A DNA stretch of 5,309 nucleotides, taken from the NCBI GenBank assembly GCA_019412865.1, contig DXOJ01000552.1, forward strand, positions 1-5,309, in the 5' to 3' direction. Position 1 is the stretch's first letter. Every line of letters begins with the position of its first letter. Below, piece by piece: positions 1-5,309 of this stretch. The notes under the pieces are model-generated. The model saw only the letters and a list, made by a program, of their open reading frames with translations. It ran no database searches and had not been told where the DNA came from. The translations under genes were made by a program, and so were the position numbers. The DNA comes from Bacteroides sp. Its GTDB lineage: Bacteria > Bacteroidota > Bacteroidia > Bacteroidales > Bacteroidaceae.

Positions 1-232
1 TGGAAGTTACTTTCCTTATCGCCAATGCCTTGGCTTCGTAGGAAGTGGCAAGTAGGTACCGTAAGGCCTTTACCTTGTTGTACCTCTTTTCTTTGTGGGC
101 CTTTGCTATTCGGACCTGCAGTTTTCTCACTTTACGCTCATATTTGGAAGAATCGATATCTTTTCATGTCGTGTTTCGTACGGTTAAAGATGCACACTCG
201 GCTTTTGCCTTGCTCATTTGCAGTTTCTTCAT
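1..232 (-). pseudogene. ltrA-like: Group II intron reverse transcriptase/maturase, N-terminal fragment with in-frame TGA
   Basis: This frame encodes the N-terminus of an intron-encoded protein (reverse transcriptase plus maturase, which helps splicing and retrohoming). Possible starts are ATG at 232 (MKKLQMSKAKAEC...) or ATG at 217 (MSKAKAEC..., the start more typical of the family). A TAG lies in frame upstream. After residue 22 (..VRNTT) comes TGA at 166-164. The same frame then continues open for 54 codons to the window edge with a clear RVT_N-type domain: KDIDSSKYERKVRKLQ, then RIAKAH, KVKALRYLL, AKALAIRKVTS. Relatives usually have Trp at the stop position (W..ID......V..LQ.RI.KA), so a single TGG-to-TGA change explains it. 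The alternatives are a sequencing error or reinitiation at an internal codon such as GTG at 130-128, which would trim part of the N-terminal domain. The catalytic YADD box and the maturase domain are outside the window, so further damage cannot be judged. No strong ribosome binding site precedes either ATG. Confidence 0.85.
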
Positions 233-509
233 TTTATTAAAGTTCTACAATCGTTTCACAAAGAATTACCCTGCGGAAGTCTGCCTGATTTCGCATGGGG
301 TGATGTTTAAACCTCTATCCTCCGCATTACACAGAATCATTCACTTTCTCCGCAATCCTTTACCCGCACCACATTCGGCTTTTCTTGCAATTGGCTTACC
401 TGCCTGACATAGACAGGAGAAATACGGGTTTACCAAGTTCCGTACAAGTAACTGACGCCCGACTTAGAGCCCGCCCCTCCACCGCCAGTATGATGTCCGT
501 GTAGCCTTA

Positions 510-515
510 CATTCC
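510..515 (-). other. Candidate EBS1 of the group II intron
   Basis: On the minus strand this reads GGAATG, intron nucleotides 273-278. It can pair with TATTCC, the last six exon bases before the splice site (793-788), by five Watson-Crick pairs and one G-U pair. It sits in a bulged segment between CTTTTGG and AAGGCTA, and its distance from the intron start is close to that of EBS1 in the Ll.LtrB intron. The assignment comes from complementarity and position only. Confidence 0.7.
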
Positions 516-575
516 CAAAAGACTATCCTGACTACCCACCTTTTGGCTATAGCTTATAAATATCCGTAAGCTATT

Positions 576-581
576 TCTTTA
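576..581 (-). other. Candidate EBS2 of the group II intron
   Basis: On the minus strand this reads TAAAGA, intron nucleotides 207-212. It is perfectly complementary to exon bases TCTTTA at 801-796, two bases upstream of the IBS1 candidate. It lies about 60 nt before EBS1, the spacing seen in IIB introns. A competing match, CTAAAG at 718-713, is too close to the intron start to be favoured. Confidence 0.5.
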
Positions 582-780
582 TTACGATGGTGTAGCGATT
601 CACATATGTTACTCATATCAGTCAGCCTAACAGCCTATACATTGGATATTTCTGTAAAGGACTGCATTGTCAAGAGGGCTTCGCACTAAACCATGACTGG
701 TAAAGCACGCCTCTTTAGACTACTATTGACAGAACAATAGGTTCAGGCACAGTGCTGAACAATTACTTGTACGACTTCTT

Positions 781-787
781 GTCGCAC
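781..787 (-). other. Group II intron 5' splice site, GTGCGAC
   Basis: GTGCGAC on the minus strand matches the conserved GUGYG intron start. It marks the junction between host intergenic DNA (788 upward) and the intron. The boundary is supported by the adjacent IBS1/IBS2 complementarity and by the domain I helix that begins 14 nt further in. Confidence 0.85.
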
Positions 788-801
788 GGAATACCTAAAG
801 A
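788..801 (-). other. Group II intron target site, 5' exon (IBS2 and IBS1)
   Basis: The minus-strand exon sequence TCTTTAGGTATTCC ends exactly at the intron 5' splice site (788/787). TATTCC is the IBS1 candidate and TCTTTA the IBS2 candidate, separated by GG. They pair with EBS1 and EBS2 inside the intron, which supports the boundary independently of the GTGCG motif. The 3' exon lies outside the window. Confidence 0.65.
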
Positions 802-802
802 T

Positions 803-850
803 ACAAAAAGGCCAACTAATTCGCAATAATTTGGCTATGAATTAGTTGGC
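803..850 (-). terminator. Intrinsic terminator, possibly bidirectional
   Basis: A perfect 12-bp inverted repeat, GCCAACTAATTC (850-839 on the minus strand) and GAATTAGTTGGC (822-811), flanks a 16-nt loop. On the minus strand the stem is followed at once by CTTTTTGTAT, a U-run. It therefore reads as a rho-independent terminator for transcription from the susCD-GDPD operon, although it lies about 250 nt after the GDPD stop codon. On the plus strand the stem is followed by TAATTTTATATTATTT, so it might also stop leftward-to-rightward transcription. The group II intron starts 24 nt beyond the stem. Confidence 0.75.
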
Positions 851-893
851 TAATTTTATATTATTTAATAAATACCCCTATTCAGTTCGATTA

Positions 894-1046
894 ATGGAGC
901 TGAACTATAAATTTGGACGTTTGCCTTCTTATACAAGATTGACATTCATTGTTTCCGCTATTGTTTTGTTTTCAATCAGCATTCAACTGTATCAACATGA
1001 ACAGTCGTTTGAAAACTTGAAACTCATTTTCCAAAAACATAAATAA
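894..1046 (+). CDS. Weak candidate small membrane protein, hypothetical
   Basis: The frame could start at ATG 894 (50 residues, MELNYKFGRLP...) or at TTG 846 (66 residues). The TTG start is unlikely because it lies inside the terminator stem. From the ATG start, about residues 17-33 (LTFIVSAIVLFSISIQL) form one hydrophobic stretch long enough to span a membrane. A charged tail ending LIFQKHK follows. No ribosome binding site is obvious, no family is recognised, and the frame runs against the neighbouring operon. A random open frame in AT-rich DNA is at least as likely as a gene. Conservation in related genomes would be needed to accept it. Confidence 0.2.
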   Translation: MELNYKFGRLPSYTRLTFIVSAIVLFSISIQLYQHEQSFENLKLIFQKHK

Positions 1047-1059
1047 TCAACAGATTATT
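1042..1059. repeat. Short AT-rich inverted repeat
   Basis: AATAATC (1042-1048) and GATTATT (1053-1059) form a perfect 7-bp inverted repeat around a 4-nt loop. On the minus strand it is followed by TATGTTTTTGG, so it could act as a weak terminator or RNA-stability hairpin 43 nt after the GDPD stop codon. With only two G-C-type pairs' worth of stability, it may be chance. Confidence 0.3.
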
Positions 1060-1101
1060 AAAGGTAATCAGTTGGACTATACATTATCTCAGAAAATATA
1101 T

Positions 1102-1863
1102 CTATTTGACCTTCATTATATCTTTCAACAGTCCCAACGGCTCATCTGTAGTGATAAAGTCGACTTTATCCCAAAAGTATTGCATGTCCTCTTTTTTATT
1201 AACCGTCCATACATTCACTTTTAGCCCCAAGGCATGGCAACTTTCAATCCAATCGGTATAACGGTAAAATTCAGAGAAGTGATAATCCGGTCCGGCACTA
1301 CCCAATTCTTTCAGTTGTTGTGGAGATAAGTCCCCTTTCAGATAATATACAGGAGTGCTTGTGGGAGCCTGACGGATCAGTTCCTTTAATGCGTGAGACG
1401 AAAAGGTGATATATATCATCCGGGGTTCGAGTCCCATCTTCTTTATCATCGAAACGATCTCTTCAACAGCTTTTATCTCCCGTTCGGGTTTACTATGAGC
1501 TTTCAACTCCAGCACCAGCTTCAAAGATGTTTTCCGCTTAGCTGTTTCCAGAAGCTCTTTTAAGGAGGGTACGCATTCTCCATTCGCTAACCATAACCCG
1601 GTTAATTCCTTCAGAGTGGACTCTTCAACCTTATGCCCTTGAATAATCCCATCATGGCTAACCACCAAACCATTATCTTTTGTCAGCCAGACATCAAACT
1701 CCGAACCATAACATCCTATAGAATCCGCTTTCAACAAAGATGTAATGCTATTCTGTGCTGATCCTTGGGTTTTCCAGAAACCACGATGGGCAATCACCCG
1801 TGTTTGTGCCGAAGTATTGGCAATCATAAACATAATTGCCAATAAACACATTACCTTTTTCAT
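1102..1863 (-). CDS. Secreted glycerophosphodiester phosphodiesterase (GDPD family)
   Basis: A 253-residue protein with the complete GDPD TIM-barrel fold pattern. These enzymes hydrolyse glycerophosphodiesters to glycerol phosphate and an alcohol, using a divalent metal. Residues 1-20 (MKKVMCLLAIMFMIANTSAQ) look like a type I signal peptide with cleavage near SA|Q and no lipobox, so a periplasmic or exported enzyme is likely. The family motifs are present in order: AHRG (H26, R27), GSEFDVWLTKD (E55 and D57, metal ligands), SHD (H70), LELK (E119), VWTVN around 218-222, and TTDEP near 239-242. The usual P-E-N-T motif reads A-Q-N-S (36-39), with Gln in place of Glu. I believe this is common in Bacteroidetes members but cannot check it here. 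The gene follows susD by 43 nt in the same direction. AAAGGA lies just before the ATG, so it is probably the last gene of the operon. The exact substrate is unknown. Confidence 0.9.
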   Translation of the reverse strand: MKKVMCLLAIMFMIANTSAQTRVIAHRGFWKTQGSAQNSITSLLKADSIGCYGSEFDVWLTKDNGLVVSHDGIIQGHKVEESTLKELTGLWLANGECVPSLKELLETAKRKTSLKLVLELKAHSKPEREIKAVEEIVSMIKKMGLEPRMIYITFSSHALKELIRQAPTSTPVYYLKGDLSPQQLKELGSAGPDYHFSEFYRYTDWIESCHALGLKVNVWTVNKKEDMQYFWDKVDFITTDEPLGLLKDIMKVK

Positions 1864-1867
1864 TTTG

Positions 1868-1873
1868 TCCTTT
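1868..1873 (-). promoter_or_regulatory. Ribosome binding site of the GDPD gene
   Basis: AAAGGA on the minus strand, inside the purine-rich run GAGGAAAGGA, ends 4 nt before the ATG at 1863. It supports this start codon and separate translation initiation of the third gene. The susD start has only AT-rich sequence in front of it. Confidence 0.55.
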
Positions 1874-1906
1874 CCTCTAATTGTTAGTTATATAAGAGCT
1901 GATTCT

Positions 1907-3799
1907 CTAGTATCCCGGATTCTGCACTAGATTGGGATTTACTTCTATCTGATCTTGTGGAATAGCAAGCCAATAGTTCTTGGGAGCGGTAAAATTACGA
2001 ACGCCGGTTTCTTTCATGTCCGTAAGTTTATAAAAACTATCAGCGGTTTTTCCGGATAATGTCCAGGATTTCTGATAACGCATCATTTCAGTATGGGCAA
2101 TTTTCCAACGGCGCATATCATGGAAACGTCTGCCTTCCATAGCCAATTCAATGGAGCGTTCATCATGTAATATTTCGCGCAACTTCTCTCCTGAAGGAAT
2201 ACCACCGGCTTTTGCCCATGAATCTGCAAAGGTAGGTAATCCGCAACGTTCACGTACTTTATTCAAATAGGACAGACTGGCAGTACTCAGTGTGCCGCTA
2301 TATTCGAAATCCGCTTCTGCATAACTCAGATAGAGTTCGGCCAGACGCATATAAGGAAAGCACCAACGGTTGTAGGTTATTTGATCGGTAGTCCTATTAT
2401 AGGTATCATATTTAGACACCCATTTCTGACAATAATAACCGTTGTCCGTTTGATACTCATCCTTGGCATTGCCATTATTCTGCTGCATTTCACCACGTCT
2501 GCATTTGAGCACTATTGTCTTTCCCTGCACGTCATAATTTCCACGATCAAAGCCAATAGAGGCATAAAAGCGCGGATCACGATTCCTGTGAAAACGTACC
2601 GTACTATCACCTGGTGCAATGGAATACGGATCAAGCTTCTTAGTCTCGGGGTCATCTGCCCAAGGTAGACCGTTCTTGGTATAATACCTACTCACACAAT
2701 CCCACGTCGGGAATAAGGACCCTCTAAAACCTTTGGTCGAATAACTTGTAAATTCAACACGAGGAGCCATATTCTTGATACAGTAGGAAATAGTTCCCTG
2801 TTCAGCAAAGCCAAACAGGACTTCATTCCAGTTAAATCCGCTACCACTGATCCCATCACCGACAAAGGCTTCATGATAGTTTTTCTTCCCTTGCTCCAAG
2901 TCATTGGTCGAATTTCCATAAAGTTTGTAACCGTTCTCTTCGCAAAGGTCTATGGCCTCTTTGGCAGCATCCATCGCTCTCTTCCACTTTTCCCGGTCAT
3001 AAGTCTGGTTAATCAGAAAAGTGCCGTCGGGGTTTTTAAAGTCGGAATAAAACTCACTATTCCCATTGACTAACGGCGAGGCGGCATAAAGCAACAGCCG
3101 AGCCTTGAAAGCCAAGGCAGCAGAAGAGGTAGCCCTGTTTCTCTTACTTGAATCCCATACGCCAGGAAGTAATCTAGCTGCTTCCGAATATTTATTGGCA
3201 ATGAAATCGACACATGTATCATAAGGAGAACGGGAGGTCATCATCTCGGCCGGAGAACTTTCCATTGGTATTTCCTTGTCAATAATAACTATCGGTCCAT
3301 AGTACTCCAGCATGATCTGATGATAATACCCGATCAAAAACAGCGCTTCACCTTTCCACCAGCTCAGGTTTTCGGGGGTAATGTCCGATACCCTATCCAG
3401 ATTATTAAGCACATTATAGCAATTGCGGATACTTTCCCATACTGCTTTCTTCACAGCACCCTGCGGATAAGATTTTGCTGTATTGCTCCATAATGAGTAA
3501 TAAGTCGTTGTTGGGGATTCTTCCCCATAAACCAGACTGCGGAAATGAAACCAGCGCGTTGTTCCTCCTTTGCTCGTTATGATTTCGTTTCCTCCGGTAA
3601 AATCAGGAAATTGTTGGGGATGGAAATAGTTAGGGATATTCGCGTAGCAAGACAGTACCATTCCTTCAGCCTGATATTGTGTCCGGTAGATATCATCCAC
3701 GGTAGCAGTACCTTGCGGAACCACATCAAGAAAATCACATGATGCCATCATTAAACAGCCGATTGCCGACAGGCATAACTTTGTATATATATTTTTCAT
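1907..3799 (-). CDS. susD-like: SusD/RagB-like outer-membrane nutrient-binding lipoprotein
   Basis: A complete 630-residue SusD-family protein, at the larger end of the family range. SusD proteins sit on the cell surface as a lid over their SusC porin and capture ligand. Residues 1-20 form a lipoprotein signal peptide with lipobox MAS|C (C21), followed by the typical DFLDVVPQG start. The N-terminal half carries the helical TPR-like scaffold, for example AVWESIRNCYNVLNNLDRV (about 119-137), GEALFLIGYYHQIMLEYYGP (about 150-169) and ALAFKARLLLYAASPL (about 228-243). The C-terminal SusD/RagB domain shows RLAELYLSYAEA (about 485-496), YLNKVRERCGLP (511-522), ILHDERSIELAMEGRRFHDM (543-562), and ends IPQDQIEVNPNLVQNPGY. 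The ATG at 3799 lies 18 nt after the susC stop, so the pair is co-transcribed. The ligand is not predictable from sequence by eye. The phosphodiesterase downstream hints at a phosphodiester-containing compound rather than a plain glycan. Confidence 0.95.
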   Translation of the reverse strand: MKNIYTKLCLSAIGCLMMASCDFLDVVPQGTATVDDIYRTQYQAEGMVLSCYANIPNYFHPQQFPDFTGGNEIITSKGGTTRWFHFRSLVYGEESPTTTYYSLWSNTAKSYPQGAVKKAVWESIRNCYNVLNNLDRVSDITPENLSWWKGEALFLIGYYHQIMLEYYGPIVIIDKEIPMESSPAEMMTSRSPYDTCVDFIANKYSEAARLLPGVWDSSKRNRATSSAALAFKARLLLYAASPLVNGNSEFYSDFKNPDGTFLINQTYDREKWKRAMDAAKEAIDLCEENGYKLYGNSTNDLEQGKKNYHEAFVGDGISGSGFNWNEVLFGFAEQGTISYCIKNMAPRVEFTSYSTKGFRGSLFPTWDCVSRYYTKNGLPWADDPETKKLDPYSIAPGDSTVRFHRNRDPRFYASIGFDRGNYDVQGKTIVLKCRRGEMQQNNGNAKDEYQTDNGYYCQKWVSKYDTYNRTTDQITYNRWCFPYMRLAELYLSYAEADFEYSGTLSTASLSYLNKVRERCGLPTFADSWAKAGGIPSGEKLREILHDERSIELAMEGRRFHDMRRWKIAHTEMMRYQKSWTLSGKTADSFYKLTDMKETGVRNFTAPKNYWLAIPQDQIEVNPNLVQNPGY

Positions 3800-3817
3800 A
3801 ACTTATTCTGTTCTTAA

Positions 3818-5309
3818 TTAATAATGAAACTGAATCCCGATCTTGGCCGTGCGCTGTAGCGGATATTTCAAACCATTCCCACTTCCCATTTCAGGATCCC
3901 AGGTACTGAACGGAGAGAATGTCAGCAAATTAGTACCTGCTGCATACACACGCAGCCACGGGAAGAAGGAATAGCCCAGTTCGGCATTCTTCAGGCGCAG
4001 GAAAGCTGCGTTACGTAGGTAATAAGTGCTGGTTTGCGCATTGTTCGTGATAAATTCGGGTGATAATCGGGGATAGGCGGCACCGGCTACATTATTGCTT
4101 TCCGACCAGTGGTCATCAACGATATACTGTGCAATGTTATATCCTTTATGGCCCGCTTCGCTGAACGGATGAATATCGCTCATCATTAAACTGACTTTGG
4201 CCACTCCCTGGAAAAACAGAGACAAATCCCACTTTTTATACTTCAACGTTCCTCCAAAACCATAGATAATCTCCGGAATTTCAGGATTGCCGATAATCGT
4301 CCTGTCATAACCATTCACCACGTTATCACCATTCAGATCTTTATATTTAATATCTCCCACCGTATAATTTCCGAACGACTGTTTGGGAGATCTGTCTATT
4401 TCCTCCTGAGAAGTAAACAATCCGTCAGACACATATCCTATAATACTGTTTATCGGGTGTCCGATTCTTGAAGAATAGGGTTCTACATTCACCGGTTCGT
4501 CTATCTCCGTAATCTCATTATGTGCATAGGTCAGACTACCGTTCAGGCGGAGCACCCAATCTTTGCCAATTACTTTGCTGTATGCTACACTCATATCCAC
4601 ACCCTTATTCTTTACCGAGCCAATGTTGGCATAAGGCAGCATACCTGTCACTCCCATTGTTGAAGGGACGGACGAACGTTGCATAAAAATTCCACTACGG
4701 TCTTCCTTGAAATAATCAATGGTTATATCCATAGATTCAAGAAGGGTCATATCGACACCTAAATTCAGCTTTTTCGATTTCTCCCATGTAGCGTTCGCAT
4801 TACCATAAATATTTACAAGCGGCCCATTCACGCGGGTACCGCTACCAGTCCACCAATCCAAATTATTATTCATACTGACTTCTGTTACATAGGGAAAGCG
4901 AGTGGCAAGCGCATCATTTCCGGTCAATCCATAAGTAGCTCGGATTTTCAGAGTGGAAACTGTTTTTTTTAACGGTTGGAAAAACTTTTCATTAGAAATA
5001 GTCCATCCTAGGGCAATCGCAGGGAAGAATCCGAAACGATGCCCGCTTCTGAAATTCTCCGAGCCATTATAACCAAAGGTAGCCTCAAGCAGGTAACGCT
5101 GACCAAAACTGTAGGTCAGACGTCCGGCCATCCCTTGCTCACGGTAAGGAAGAAGATCTTTTTCAGCTCCGCCGTCCTTCACTTTCTTGGTTTCTTTCAT
5201 GTGGTAAACAAGGGTAGCTCCCACATCATGTCCACCAAACTGGCGTGAGTAGTCCAGCGCTCCCTGTAAAGACCAGACACTCTCTGTCGGATCACGCCCG
5301 GAATTGCTC
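3818..5309 (-). CDS. susC-like: SusC/RagA-like TonB-dependent outer-membrane transporter, C-terminal half (partial)
   Basis: The C-terminal 496 residues of a SusC-type TonB-dependent porin, which imports SusD-bound ligand across the outer membrane using TonB energy. The frame stays open through the right edge. The first visible residues include ..GRDPTESVWSLQGALDYS and FGGHDVGATLVYH, so the GTG at 5224 is internal and not the start. Family features are: the barrel segment NGSENFRSGHRFGFFPAIAL followed by GWTISNEKFF; LKIRATYGLTGND; FKEDRSGIFMQ; the loop DLNGDNVVNGYDRTIIGNPE; YGFGGTLKYKKWDLSLFFQG; and the closing strand RTAKIGIQFHY ending in an aromatic residue at the TAA (3820-3818). Full family members are about 1000 residues, so roughly half is missing, including the signal peptide, carboxypeptidase-like domain, TonB box and plug. 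No frameshift or stop is seen in the visible part. It is the first visible gene of the operon, with susD starting 18 nt later. Confidence 0.95.
   Translation of the reverse strand, partial: SNSGRDPTESVWSLQGALDYSRQFGGHDVGATLVYHMKETKKVKDGGAEKDLLPYREQGMAGRLTYSFGQRYLLEATFGYNGSENFRSGHRFGFFPAIALGWTISNEKFFQPLKKTVSTLKIRATYGLTGNDALATRFPYVTEVSMNNNLDWWTGSGTRVNGPLVNIYGNANATWEKSKKLNLGVDMTLLESMDITIDYFKEDRSGIFMQRSSVPSTMGVTGMLPYANIGSVKNKGVDMSVAYSKVIGKDWVLRLNGSLTYAHNEITEIDEPVNVEPYSSRIGHPINSIIGYVSDGLFTSQEEIDRSPKQSFGNYTVGDIKYKDLNGDNVVNGYDRTIIGNPEIPEIIYGFGGTLKYKKWDLSLFFQGVAKVSLMMSDIHPFSEAGHKGYNIAQYIVDDHWSESNNVAGAAYPRLSPEFITNNAQTSTYYLRNAAFLRLKNAELGYSFFPWLRVYAAGTNLLTFSPFSTWDPEMGSGNGLKYPLQRTAKIGIQFHY

Larger units (their letters stand above)
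441..773 (-). other. Group II intron domain I, bounded by its closing helix
   Basis: The minus-strand segment CGTACAAGTAA at 773-763 is perfectly complementary to TTACTTGTACG at 451-441, giving an 11-bp long-range helix that closes intron domain I. Inside it are local hairpins, for example AGCTTA/TAAGCT (571-566 with 555-550) and CCAAAAG/CTTTTGG (547-541 with 521-515 approximately). The second of these lies next to the EBS1 candidate, as expected for the Id(iii) arm. The spacing from the 5' splice site (14 nt before the helix) fits known group II introns. Confidence 0.8.
1..787 (-). mobile_element. Group II intron, 5' portion (domains I-III and start of the domain IV ORF), truncated by window edge
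   Basis: Read on the minus strand, this stretch begins with GTGCGAC at 787-781, matching the GUGYG 5' end of group II introns. A perfect 11-bp pairing between 773-763 and 451-441 closes a domain I of about 350 nt. Candidate EBS1 (515-510) and EBS2 (581-576) pair with the exon directly upstream of 787. A stem with one bulged A (299-292 with 275-269, minus strand) is a possible domain III hairpin. About 555 nt after the 5' end a reverse-transcriptase/maturase reading frame opens, which is the usual distance from the 5' end to the domain IV ORF. Most of the protein, domains V and VI and the 3' splice site lie beyond the left edge. The start of the encoded protein resembles maturases of the bacterial chloroplast-like or related IIB lineages, but the subclass is not certain. 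The intron has the same orientation as the uptake operon and lies in noncoding DNA past its terminator. Confidence 0.9.
851..1101. other. Intergenic stretch between GDPD and terminator hairpin
   Basis: About 250 AT-rich bases with no gene that can be supported with confidence. On the minus strand the longest sensible frame found by eye is about 22 codons, so this would be a long 3' untranslated region of the operon if the hairpin at 811-850 is its terminator. On the plus strand it carries a short ORF with one hydrophobic segment, listed separately. No match to a known RNA family or riboswitch was recognised. Confidence 0.5.

Noticed and set aside
45..407. Plus-strand open frames of 71 and 120 codons near the left edge
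   Set aside because: They lie antisense to the group II intron RNA and its maturase ORF, whose family features are clear. The translations show no recognisable domain.
713..718. CTAAAG on the minus strand as EBS2 (perfect 6-bp match to exon CTTTAG at 800-795)
   Set aside because: It lies only about 70 nt into the intron, too early for EBS2. TAAAGA at 581-576 has the expected distance from EBS1 and pairs equally well.
781..850. Class C (terminator-targeting) group II intron
   Set aside because: The intron begins 24 nt past the stem, whereas class C introns insert closer to the stem. It also has a plausible EBS2/IBS2 pairing, which class C introns lack or have reduced.
885..915. Bacteroides-type promoter on the plus strand (TAAATTTG at 908-915 with TTCG about 19 nt upstream)
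   Set aside because: The -7 box fits TAnnTTTG, but the upstream box is imperfect and there is no convincing plus-strand gene for it to serve. In AT-rich DNA such matches are expected by chance.
2381..3073. Plus- and minus-strand frames overlapping susD (2381-2668, 2692-2919, 2873-3073, also 3545-3742)
   Set aside because: They are shadows of the complete and strongly recognisable SusD frame and have no domains or start signals of their own.
5222..5224. GTG as the true start of a shorter 468-residue gene
   Set aside because: The same frame continues upstream to the window edge with typical SusC barrel sequence, so this is an internal valine codon of a gene cut by the window.

Overview
The window most likely comes from a gut-type Bacteroidales genome (Bacteroides, Parabacteroides or a relative). 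The main evidence is a SusC/SusD outer-membrane uptake pair. Supporting signs are AT-rich leaders with weak ribosome binding sites and a SusD lipoprotein with a 'SCDFLDVVPQG' type N-terminus. Species cannot be fixed from the sequence alone.

Right part, 1102-5309, all on the minus strand: a tightly packed operon reads from right to left. It starts with the C-terminal half of a SusC-like TonB-dependent porin (3818-5309, 5' end outside the window). An 18-nt gap separates it from a complete SusD-like lipoprotein (1907-3799). After a further 43 nt comes a secreted glycerophosphodiester phosphodiesterase (GDPD, 1102-1863). The layout suggests that SusC/SusD captures and imports a ligand, and the exported GDPD cuts a glycerophosphodiester bond in it. 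The ligand might be deacylated phospholipid or a teichoic-acid-like polymer; this is inference from context.

Middle, 788-1101: about 310 nt with no convincing gene. It holds a weak 50-66 codon plus-strand ORF, a small AT-rich inverted repeat, and a strong 12-bp hairpin (811-850) followed by a U-run on the minus strand. The hairpin looks like an intrinsic terminator for the operon, possibly bidirectional.

Left part, 1-787, minus strand: the 5' portion of a group II intron, running off the left edge. It begins with GTGCGAC at 787, has an 11-bp domain I closing helix (763-773 with 441-451), and has EBS1 and EBS2 candidates that pair with the exon just upstream of the splice site. Its reverse transcriptase/maturase ORF starts at 232 or 217. 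That ORF has an in-frame TGA at codon 23, where this family normally has tryptophan, so the protein is probably broken or begins at an internal codon. The intron sits 24 nt past the terminator hairpin in the same orientation as the operon, an insertion point unlikely to harm the uptake genes.
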